Below, piece after piece: positions 1 through 5,623 of a stretch of 6,015 bases of DNA; position 1 is the first letter of the stretch, and the number at the start of each line of letters is the position of its first letter. The translations under genes were made by a program, and so were the position numbers. The notes under the pieces are model-generated. The model had not been told where the DNA came from. It was given only the letters and a program-made list of their open reading frames with translations, and ran no database searches. Origin of the DNA: Accumulibacter sp. (GTDB taxonomy: Bacteria; Pseudomonadota; Gammaproteobacteria; Burkholderiales; Rhodocyclaceae); the NCBI GenBank assembly GCA_003538495.1, contig DPSD01000326.1, forward strand, positions 1-6,015. Reading direction: 5' to 3'.

Positions 1-1
1 C

Positions 2-160
2 TGGCGCTACAACCTGTTCTGCATGATCCACGGCCAGCTCCGCGGCGAAGTCGAGGCCAGGATCAGCCAACTGCGATCGCGCCTGCAGCTGCGCGACTAC
101 GCCCACGCGACCCTCTTTTCAGTGACCCGCTTCAAGCAGGGTGGAGCACGCTATGCGTGA
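2..160 (+). CDS. nirL: NirL-type siroheme decarboxylase subunit, C-terminal end (partial)
   Basis: Only the last 52 codons are present; the gene runs off the left edge. The readable end contains WRYNLFCMIHG and finishes FKQGGARYA. These match the C-terminal half of the NirD/L/G/H family, Lrp/AsnC-like proteins that decarboxylate siroheme to 12,18-didecarboxysiroheme on the way to heme d1 of cytochrome cd1 nitrite reductase in the cytoplasm. The ending FKQ-GARYA and the position just before nirG fit NirL, or the L half of a fused NirDL, since the usual order is D-L-G-H. The stop codon lies 8 bases inside the following gene, which indicates one transcript and translational coupling. Family assignment is firm; the choice of L over a DL fusion is inference because the 5' part is missing. 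Confidence 0.8.
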   Translation, partial: WRYNLFCMIHGQLRGEVEARISQLRSRLQLRDYAHATLFSVTRFKQGGARYA

Positions 161-632
161 CAGGGTGGCCATCGACGCCATCGATCGCGCGATCATCGAC
201 GGCCTGCAGGGCGACTTCCCGATCTGCGAGCTGCCCTACGCCGAAGTCGCAGGAGCGCTCGGGATCGGCGAGCAAGACCTCCTCGAACGTTTGCAGGCGA
301 TGCTTGATGCCCGCGTGCTGACCCGCTTTGGACCGATGTTTCAGGTCGAGCGGATGGGCGGCGCCTTCGTCCTCGCGGCGATGTGCGTTCCCGAGGACGA
401 TTGGCAGCGGGTACTCGAGGTGGTCAACGCCTTTCCCGAAGTGGCCCACAACTATCGGCGCGAGAGCGACCTCGACTGTCGCTTCAACATGTGGTTCGTG
501 CTGGCGACCGAGACCGCCGACGGCATCGCAGCCGCGCGGCATGGCATCGAGGAAGCCAGCGGTCTGCAGGTCTTCGCGTTTCCGAAGTTGCGCGAGTACT
601 TCGTCGAGATGAAGCTGGCGGTACGCGCATGA
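153..632 (+). CDS. nirG: Siroheme decarboxylase subunit NirG (heme d1 biosynthesis)
   Basis: The product is 159 residues, a normal length for the family. Residues about 5-60 form an Lrp/AsnC-like winged-helix region, with TRFGPMFQVERMGGAF at 57-72 typical of NirG. The C-terminal ligand-binding-like half carries HNYRRE (99-104) and FNMWFVLAT (111-119). NirG acts with NirD, NirL and NirH to remove the two acetate carboxylates of siroheme. I chose ATG 153 because GGTGGAG at 139-145 sits seven bases upstream. An in-frame GTG at 141 would add four residues but lies within that ribosome binding site. The gene overlaps the preceding one by 8 bases and shares ATGA with the next. Between HNYRRE and FNMWFV there seem to be a few more residues (SDLDCR) than in homologues I remember; this is weak and may be normal lineage variation. 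Confidence 0.88.
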   Translation: MRDRVAIDAIDRAIIDGLQGDFPICELPYAEVAGALGIGEQDLLERLQAMLDARVLTRFGPMFQVERMGGAFVLAAMCVPEDDWQRVLEVVNAFPEVAHNYRRESDLDCRFNMWFVLATETADGIAAARHGIEEASGLQVFAFPKLREYFVEMKLAVRA

Positions 633-1132
633 GCGTCCTGCCGAGCCCGGGCGAGGAGCTCGACGCGGTCGACCGCCGCCTGGTGCTGGCCACCCAGAGT
701 GGCCTGCCGCTGGTCGCCCGACCGTATCACCAGCTGGCCGGGCAGCTCGGCATCGAGCCGCAGGAAGTGATGGCCCGGCTGACGCGGATGCTCGACTGCG
801 GCATCATCCGCCGGATCGGCGCGGTGCCCAACCACTACGCGATCGGCTACACCGCCAACGGGATGAGTGTCTGGGATGTCCCGGACGAGCGCATCGACGA
901 GCTCGGTGCGCGGGTCGGCGCACTGGACTTCGTCACCCACTGCTACCATCGCCCGCGCCAGCTTCCCGAGTGGCCGTACAGCTTGTTTGCGATGGTGCAT
1001 GGCAGTTCGCGTGCCGAAGTGCTGGCCAAAGTGGCGACCATCGCCGAGTTGCTGGGTGCCGATTGCCGGGCGCATGATGTCCTTTTTTCGACCAGGATTC
1101 TCAAGAAGACGGGGCTTCGAATCGGCGTCTGA
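629..1132 (+). CDS. nirH: Siroheme decarboxylase subunit NirH (heme d1 biosynthesis)
   Basis: This encodes 167 residues, about the usual NirH length. It starts at the ATG of an ATGA overlap with nirG, so the two are translationally coupled. An Lrp/AsnC-type helix-turn-helix spans about residues 12-62 and ends in the family signature GIIRRIGAVPNHYAIGY (58-74). The C-terminal half carries CYHRPRQLPEWPYSLFAMVHG (105-125) and ends HDVLFSTRILKKTGLRIGV, all characteristic of NirH. With NirD, L and G it decarboxylates siroheme in heme d1 synthesis. The reading frame is clean with no sign of decay. In most nir clusters the radical-SAM gene nirJ follows; here 645 bases without a recognisable gene follow and then unrelated genes, so this looks like the 3' boundary of the nir cluster in this genome. 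Confidence 0.9.
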   Translation: MSVLPSPGEELDAVDRRLVLATQSGLPLVARPYHQLAGQLGIEPQEVMARLTRMLDCGIIRRIGAVPNHYAIGYTANGMSVWDVPDERIDELGARVGALDFVTHCYHRPRQLPEWPYSLFAMVHGSSRAEVLAKVATIAELLGADCRAHDVLFSTRILKKTGLRIGV

Positions 1133-1777
1133 GGTCCCCTGCGTCGCGAAGCGCCCGCCATGCGGCCGGCTGCGCCACCGGCGCGCGAGGCCTGTGGCTC
1201 TCGGGGAGCGCGGGATCGGCACCTTTCATGCGGCCGCCGAACGCCGGGTACAATGGGCCAATCAGCTGGCCAGGGGCCGGTCGGCCGAGACCATCGCGAA
1301 TGCGCTTTCGGTGGTTCGCGAAATCGGCAAGCCGCTCGCTGGGAGCATCGTCGAGCGAGACGCGCCGGAGAGGCGATGATTCGCCGAGTGCACGCCACAG
1401 GCGTTTGCTCGGCTTCCTGACCCTTCCTTGCTCCGGGACCTTGACCGCGCTTTCCGAACTGTTCGGCAGCGAGCGCTCGGTGGCCATCGTCGAGCTGACT
1501 ACACTGTGGCGCACGTTGTTGCCGGTGTTGGCGCTGGCGACCGCCGGGGAAAACGGTCCCAGCGTGTTCAAGGGGCGCAGCGACGCGCTGGCCCTTGGCC
1601 AGGAAGCGGCGGATGATGATCACCGGTCCGTTGGGCGCCTTGCTGCTGATGCCCTGCGCCTGACCGGCAGGATCGGAAGCACGACCGGGCCGGGTGCGAA
1701 GAGGCCGCTGCCGGGGCGCGGCACCGCGCGACGGCACCGATGCAGTAACTCGCGCCACAAACGAAAGGAGACCTACG
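1133..1777. other. Gene-poor spacer between nirH and the ABM-like gene, possibly containing decayed coding sequence
   Basis: No gene here can be supported. Several long open frames cross the region on both strands, which is expected in GC-rich DNA, and none has both a recognisable protein and a convincing start. Three patches look coding-like in codon third-position GC. One is + strand about 1261-1379, reading ETIANALSVVREIGKPLAGS and stopping at 1379. Another is + strand about 1445-1570, in a different frame, reading LFGSERSVAIVELTTLW. The third is - strand about 1690-1570, reading APNGPVIIIRRFLAKGQ. Their frames do not join, so they may be shadows or remnants of one or two broken genes. No terminator with a T-run was seen after nirH. 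A TACAAT box occurs at 1249-1254. Confidence 0.5.
1224..1254 (+). promoter_or_regulatory. Possible sigma-70 promoter with TACAAT -10 box
   Basis: TACAAT at 1249-1254 differs from the -10 consensus by one base and stands out in very GC-rich surroundings. The best upstream partner is TTTCAT at 1224-1229, a poor -35 with a long 19-base spacer. It could start a transcript through the spacer toward the ABM-like gene more than 500 bases downstream, or belong to a lost gene. Evidence is only the hexamer match. Confidence 0.3.
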
Positions 1778-2145
1778 ATGCCACGCTTCGTTGAAATGGA
1801 CGACCTGGTTACGCTGGCCGGGCAGATGGAGGACACCGGTGCTCCGGTGGTGCTGATCAACAGGTTCCAGGTCAGAGCAAACCAGGTCGGGCAACTGCTC
1901 AAGGCCTGGACCGTAGATGCAGCAGTGATGTGGCGGCAGCCCGACTACAGTTCGACCCGGCCGCATCGTGGCCTTGATGGCGGCTGTGTGTTCGTGAACC
2001 ACACGGTATGGGAATCGACCGAGCACTTCAGGCGTCTCTTCAACAACCCTGATTTCCAGCGCCAGCCGGGCCTTACCCGTCCAGCGCGGTCGCCTCACCG
2101 CAGGGGTTTCGCAAGGTCGCGGTGCCGGGCTGCGGTGAGCGGTGA
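1778..2145 (+). pseudogene. ABM-like (antibiotic biosynthesis monooxygenase fold) protein, frameshifted near its C-terminus
   Basis: A strong ribosome binding site, AAAGGAG at 1764-1770, precedes ATG 1778 by seven bases. About 98 residues read well as a small ferredoxin-like-fold ABM-family protein: VVLINRFQV (24-32), AWTVDAAVMWRQPDY (43-57), a WES block (78-80) and FNNPDFQ (88-94). ABM proteins are usually small cofactor-free oxygenases or companions to flavin oxygenases. After about position 2070 the frame becomes arginine-rich and unlike the family. The expected ending, YPSSAVASPQGFRKVAVPG, continues from 2074 in the -1 frame and stops at 2145, so one base appears to be missing between about 2060 and 2073. 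Without correction the original frame runs to TGA 2186-2188, overlapping the trxC start as ATGA, with an unrelated tail. Natural mutation and sequencing error cannot be told apart here. The family call is good, the exact function unknown. Confidence 0.75.
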
Positions 2146-2147
2146 GC
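2134..2147 (+). repeat. 7-bp tandem duplication GGTGAGC x2
   Basis: GGTGAGC occurs twice back to back at 2134-2140 and 2141-2147, spanning the stop codon of the frame-corrected ABM-like gene (TGA at 2143-2145). It may be a small slippage duplication; no function is implied. Confidence 0.5.
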
Positions 2148-2184
2148 GTCGAGTGTCGAGGTGGGGACGCCGGCGGGAGACGCC

Positions 2185-2619
2185 ATGAGTACATCGAAGA
2201 TAGTCGTTTGCCCGCATTGCCATCGCCCGAACCGGGTCCCCGAAGCGCGACTCGGCGATCAGGGGCGTTGCGGTCACTGCCAGCAGATACTTTTCGACGG
2301 CACGCCAACGGTCTTGACGGTGGCCAGCTTTGACCGGCACATCGAGCGCTCCGAACTGCCCGTGGTGGTCGACTTCTGGGCGCCCTGGTGCGGTCCGTGC
2401 CGGGCCATGGCGCCGGCGTTCGCTGCGGCGGCGCGGCAACTCGAACCCGCTTTCCGGCTGGCAAAGGTCAACACCGAGGAAGAGCCGTCGCTGGCCGCGC
2501 GCTTCGCCATCCGCTCGATTCCGACCCTGGCGCTATTCAGACAGGGCAAGGAAGTGGCGCGTCAGGCCGGGGCCATCGATGGTGCCAGCCTGGTTCGCTG
2601 GGTTCGGTCGTTCGACTGA
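2185..2619 (+). CDS. trxC: Thioredoxin 2 (TrxC), zinc-binding N-terminus
   Basis: The 144-residue product is normal for thioredoxin 2, a cytoplasmic thiol-disulfide reductase linked to oxidative stress. The N-terminal zinc ribbon is visible as CPHC (Cys9, Cys12) and CGHC (Cys29, Cys32). The thioredoxin domain follows, with the FWAPWCGPC active site (Cys69, Cys72) and the cis-proline loop SIPT (111-114). All key residues are present and the frame is clean, unlike the genes on either side. ATG 2185 was chosen because GGGAGA lies just upstream (about 2174-2180) and the protein then begins a few residues before the zinc ribbon, as in homologues. The gap to the frame-corrected ABM-like gene is about 40 bases, so they may be co-transcribed. 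Nothing shows whether it serves the neighbouring oxidoreductase or is simply adjacent. Confidence 0.95.
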   Translation: MSTSKIVVCPHCHRPNRVPEARLGDQGRCGHCQQILFDGTPTVLTVASFDRHIERSELPVVVDFWAPWCGPCRAMAPAFAAAARQLEPAFRLAKVNTEEEPSLAARFAIRSIPTLALFRQGKEVARQAGAIDGASLVRWVRSFD

Positions 2620-2659
2620 TCGACGCCCCCGCCTTGGCTGAGAGCGGCGTGACGGTTCA

Positions 2660-2688
2660 TTGACAGGAGCCACACCGAAAGACAGAAT
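2660..2688 (+). promoter_or_regulatory. Candidate sigma-70 promoter for the MBL/FAD/DUF2783 genes
   Basis: A perfect -35 hexamer TTGACA (2660-2665) is followed after exactly 17 bases by CAGAAT (2683-2688), which matches the -10 consensus at four of six positions. It lies in the 187-base gap between trxC and the MBL gene and would give a leader of roughly 110 bases. This suggests the MBL, FAD and DUF2783 genes form their own transcription unit. Confidence 0.45.
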
Positions 2689-2735
2689 CGGCCTGGATCG
2701 GGACGGAGAAGCCGGTTGCGGGACACCGATTGCGT

Positions 2736-2751
2736 CGCCCGGCGTCGGGCG
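2736..2751 (+). other. Small hairpin in the leader before the MBL gene
   Basis: CGCCCG (2736-2741) and CGGGCG (2746-2751) form a perfect 6-bp stem around a GCGT loop. There is no T-run after it, so it is not a classical terminator. It would lie in the 5' leader of a transcript starting near 2695. It may be chance in such GC-rich DNA. Confidence 0.25.
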
Positions 2752-2806
2752 CCGGCAGGATGCGGTGCTTGGCGTTTGGTCATTTCCATCACTCCCGGAG
2801 CAGCGC

Positions 2807-3679
2807 ATGAAAGCGAAGTTCGCCTCGGTCGCCGACCTCGAAGAGAAGCAAGCGACTTTCGTCCAGCTTTCCGAGCATTGCTGGGGCTATACCGCCGCGG
2901 GCGATCCGAATACCGGCCTCATCATCGCCGATGACAGCGTGTTGATCGTCGATACCCAGGCGACGCCGGTGATGGCTGCTCGCCTGGTCGCCGAGATTCG
3001 CCGGCTGACCGACAAGCCGATCAAGCACGTTGTGCTTTCGCACTATCACGCGGTGCGCGTGCTTGGCGCGTCGGCCTACCGGGCCGAGGGCCTGCAGGAG
3101 GTGATCGCCAGCCAGGGTACTTACGAGATGATCGTTGAACGCGGTGCCCAGGACATGCCGTCGGAGTACGAGCGCTTTCCGCGCCTGTTCCAGGCGTTCG
3201 GGTCGATCCCGGGGCTGACCCGGCCGACGCTGGTCTTCAAGGAGACGATGACGCTGTGGATGGGCGGGCTGGAGGTCCGGCGCCGACCACACCCGCGGCG
3301 GCACCGTGGTCTGGGTGCCGTCCGAGAAGGCGCTGTTTTCGGGCGACCTGGTCGAGCGCGACGCGGCGTGCTACACCGGCGACGCGCAACTCGCCGACTG
3401 GCCGAAGTGGCCCGTGGCCTCGACTACACCACCGACTTCGTGGCCACCCTGTTCGCCTGTGTCAGGCAAGCGGCAGCCGCCGGGATGAACCTGAAGCAGG
3501 CCATGGCGCACACCCGCCGGGCGATGGACCCGAAGTTCGCGCAGGTATTCATCTCCGAGCACTTCCTGCCGTTCGACGTCGTGCGGGCGATCGACGAAGC
3601 CAACGGCATCCGGCATCCGCGGATCTGGACGGCAGCGCGCGACCAGGAAATGCGGCACGGCCTGCAGGCCGCCGACTGA
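2807..3679 (+). pseudogene. MBL-fold metallo-hydrolase with two internal deletions/frameshifts
   Basis: GGAG at 2797-2800 precedes ATG 2807. Residues 1-158 read as an intact N-terminal half of a metallo-beta-lactamase-fold protein: GLIIADDSVLIVDTQATP (37-54) and HVVLSHYHAVRVLGASAY (74-91). The metal motif is HYHAVR rather than HxHxDH. After LEVR (3280) the frame turns arginine-rich; the proper protein resumes from 3279 in the +1 frame as GADHTRGG, then VPSEKALFSGDLVERDA and TGDAQLADWP. At about 3402 it jumps back to the original frame at EVARGLDYTTDFV and ends normally with HPRIWTAARDQEM. From remembered homologues, the first junction lacks about five codons and the second about 25, including a PGRG-type motif region. 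The losses cancel in frame, so 290 codons stay open, but about 40 encoded residues are nonsense. Activity is unlikely unless this is an assembly fault. The substrate is unknown; it lies just before the FAD gene. Confidence 0.8.
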
Positions 3680-3724
3680 ACCTCCGGGTTCCGGGCAAGT
3701 CCTGCGCGAGCGAGCACGCGAGTC

Positions 3725-5320
3725 ATGCTGAGTGCCTACCTCTATTCAGAGTACGAGTATCGGCGGCCGGCCGAACTGCAGGGCGGACTCGTGCGCCGGC
3801 ATCCGCTGGGCGTTGTCGGCGCTGGCCCGGCCGGTCTGGCGCTGGCGATCGACCTGGCGCAGCAGGGGACTCCGGTGCTGCCGCTCGACGACGACAACAG
3901 CGTCTCGGTCGGCTGGCGGGGCGTCTGCTACGCCAAACGGGCGCTGCAAGTGCTCGATCGCCTGGGGGTCGGTGATTGCTGCGTCGCCAAGGGCGTCAGC
4001 TGGAACGTCGGGCGCACCTTCTTTCGCGAGGAGGAGGTTGATAACTTCACGCTGTTGGCGCAGCCGGACCACAAGCGTCCGGGGATGATCAACCTGCAGC
4101 AGCATTACCTCGAAGAGTTTCTCGTCAGGCGCGCCCAGGAGTTGCCCGGCATCGATCTGCGCTGGAAGAACAGGGTCGTCGCGGTGCAGCAGAGGGCGGT
4201 GGTCGAGGACGGCAGCGGTGATCAGGACGGCGGCGTCGTGCAGATCGACACGCCGGATGGCCCCTACGCGGTCGCATGCGACTGGCTGATCGTCGCTGAC
4301 GGCGCACGCAGCAGCATTCGCGCGATGCTGAAGCTCGAGGTCGAGGGCAAAGTGCTCATGGACCGCTTGCTGATCGCCGAGGTGGTGATGAAGGCCGAGT
4401 TACCCGCCGAGCGCTGGTTCGGGTTCTACCCGCCTTTTCACCCCGGGCGGTCGGTGTTGCTGCACGGTCAGGCCGACAACGTCGGGCGGATCGACTTCCA
4501 GCCCGGCCGGCAGGCCGGTCCCGAAGAGGAGAAGAAACCCGAGAGGGTCATCCCGAGGATCAGGGCGATGCTGGGCGACGACCGCGTATTCGAGGTCGAA
4601 TGGGTCAGCGTGTACGCCTCCCAGTGCCGGCGGATGAGCAGTTTCCGACACCGGCGGGTGCTGCTCGACAGCTACGCCGAGGAGCGCGAGCTCGCGGCCG
4701 ACGAGAACCTGCTGAACTCGACGCGATCGACCGACTTCATCACGCCCAGGAGCAGGATGTCGCTGAGCTTTCGCAACGCCGTGCTGACACTGGCGCGCAA
4801 GTACTCCTTCGCCCGTGCGCTGGTCAACTCGGGCCGCCTGTCGGTTCCGGCCTTTCTTTCCGAATCCTCGCTCAACACGCCCGACGCCGATCTCTTTGCT
4901 GGCCAGATGCATCCCGGCGCGCCGATCGACGATGCACCGGTCCGTGTCTCCGGTAGCGATGGCTGGTCGCTCGATTCGATTGGCAACCATTTCATGCTGC
5001 TGCGCGCGGTCGACGATCCGGCTGCCGTCGAAGCGTCGACCGTGGCGACGCTCTGCGCCCTGACCGACGGTCCGATTCCGCTCGACGTTGCGCTGCTGGC
5101 ACCCCGGTCAGGCGTGGCGCCGGCCGGCTGGCGCGTCTTCGAGGACTATCGCGGTTGCTACGCCGATCGCTATGACGCCAGGCTGCGCACGGTGGACCTG
5201 TGCCGGCCGGGCCAGCACGTCAGCGCCCGCTGGCGCAGTATCGATTGCGATCCGGTCGCGGCGGCGCTGGCGCGCGCCACGTGCACGGTTCTGGAGGAGA
5301 CGGCGGCATGGCGACACTGA
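3725..5320 (+). CDS. FAD-dependent monooxygenase (MhpA/PheA-like, FAD_binding_3) lacking the GD motif
   Basis: This 531-residue flavoprotein resembles group A aromatic ring hydroxylases, which use NAD(P)H and O2 to hydroxylate phenolic substrates. The Rossmann motif VVGAGPAGLALA is at 30-41, the DG motif DWLIVADGARSSIR at 186-199, and the mid-domain RWFGFYPPFHPG at 230-241. The C-terminal thioredoxin-like domain ends with RPGQHVSARW near the end. After FRHRRVL (307-313) the chain jumps straight to LDSYAEER (314-321). In this family about 40 residues lie between these, including the second FAD-binding motif (GDAAH...P...G.N.G..D..NL). They are absent without a frame change, so the junction at about 4658-4666 looks like a clean in-frame deletion. 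The flavin pyrophosphate and ribityl contacts would be lost. The start at ATG 3725 fits the family N-terminus, although its ribosome site is weak. It overlaps the next gene by 13 bases. Class is confident; substrate unknown. Confidence 0.87.
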   Translation: MLSAYLYSEYEYRRPAELQGGLVRRHPLGVVGAGPAGLALAIDLAQQGTPVLPLDDDNSVSVGWRGVCYAKRALQVLDRLGVGDCCVAKGVSWNVGRTFFREEEVDNFTLLAQPDHKRPGMINLQQHYLEEFLVRRAQELPGIDLRWKNRVVAVQQRAVVEDGSGDQDGGVVQIDTPDGPYAVACDWLIVADGARSSIRAMLKLEVEGKVLMDRLLIAEVVMKAELPAERWFGFYPPFHPGRSVLLHGQADNVGRIDFQPGRQAGPEEEKKPERVIPRIRAMLGDDRVFEVEWVSVYASQCRRMSSFRHRRVLLDSYAEERELAADENLLNSTRSTDFITPRSRMSLSFRNAVLTLARKYSFARALVNSGRLSVPAFLSESSLNTPDADLFAGQMHPGAPIDDAPVRVSGSDGWSLDSIGNHFMLLRAVDDPAAVEASTVATLCALTDGPIPLDVALLAPRSGVAPAGWRVFEDYRGCYADRYDARLRTVDLCRPGQHVSARWRSIDCDPVAAALARATCTVLEETAAWRH

Positions 5321-5535
5321 TTACCGAAGCGACTTTCGGCGAGCCGGGCAATAGCTACCGGCGCGCTTTTTCCCCCGGTGACGACTTCTACGCCGTGCTG
5401 CTCGATGCCCATCGCGAGCTTTCGGACGAGCAGAGTACGCTACTCAATGCGCGCTTGATCCTTCTCATGGCCAATCACATCGGTGACCTCGGTGTGCTGC
5501 GCGAAGCCTTGAGGATCGCCGGCGAAGAGTGTTAG
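5308..5535 (+). CDS. DUF2783 domain-containing small protein
   Basis: A 75-residue protein with the DUF2783 core: DDFYAVLLDAHRELSDEQS at about 25-43, then NARLILLMANHIGDLGVLREAL. It starts inside the end of the FAD gene (13-base overlap), with GGAGGAGA at 5293-5300 placed seven bases before ATG 5308. Coupled expression with the flavoprotein is therefore very likely. From family knowledge, DUF2783 proteins commonly sit beside FAD-dependent oxidoreductases of this type and may be a small subunit or accessory factor, but no biochemical role is established that I know of. It is soluble, with no signal peptide or membrane segment. The frame is intact, in contrast to its partner. Confidence 0.88.
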   Translation: MATLITEATFGEPGNSYRRAFSPGDDFYAVLLDAHRELSDEQSTLLNARLILLMANHIGDLGVLREALRIAGEEC

Positions 5536-5623
5536 CGGGAGTGCGTGGGCCACTCCTGCAGATGCCGCGGTGGTCGTCAGCGGCGATTGCGGCGGTGTCG
5601 CGCGCCGGCGCTGGAGCCTGCGC

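Noticed and set aside
1716..1729. GCGCG...CGCGC hairpin upstream of the ABM-like gene
   Set aside because: A 5-bp GC-only stem with no T-run is expected by chance in this DNA and is not supported as a terminator.
1228..1794. + strand frame of 188 codons in the spacer, ending just inside the ABM-like gene
   Set aside because: Its start has no ribosome site, the first third and last third look like out-of-frame sequence, and it overlaps the strong ribosome site and start of the ABM-like gene. Only the middle looks coding-like.
943..1902. Long open frame on the - strand (319 codons) across nirH, the spacer and the ABM-like gene
   Set aside because: Half of it is antisense to well-supported + strand genes, the product is low-complexity in Arg, Pro and Ala, and it resembles no family. 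Long antisense frames are expected at this GC content.
2660..2806. N-terminal extension of the MBL protein starting at TTG 2660
   Set aside because: The extension is compositionally unlike protein, its start coincides with the -35 box, and ATG 2807 with GGAG upstream matches the family N-terminus.
3256..3975. Separate + strand frame of 239 codons overlapping the MBL and FAD genes
   Set aside because: Only its frame-shifted neighbours read like real proteins; this frame is Arg/Ala/Pro-rich and is a shadow.
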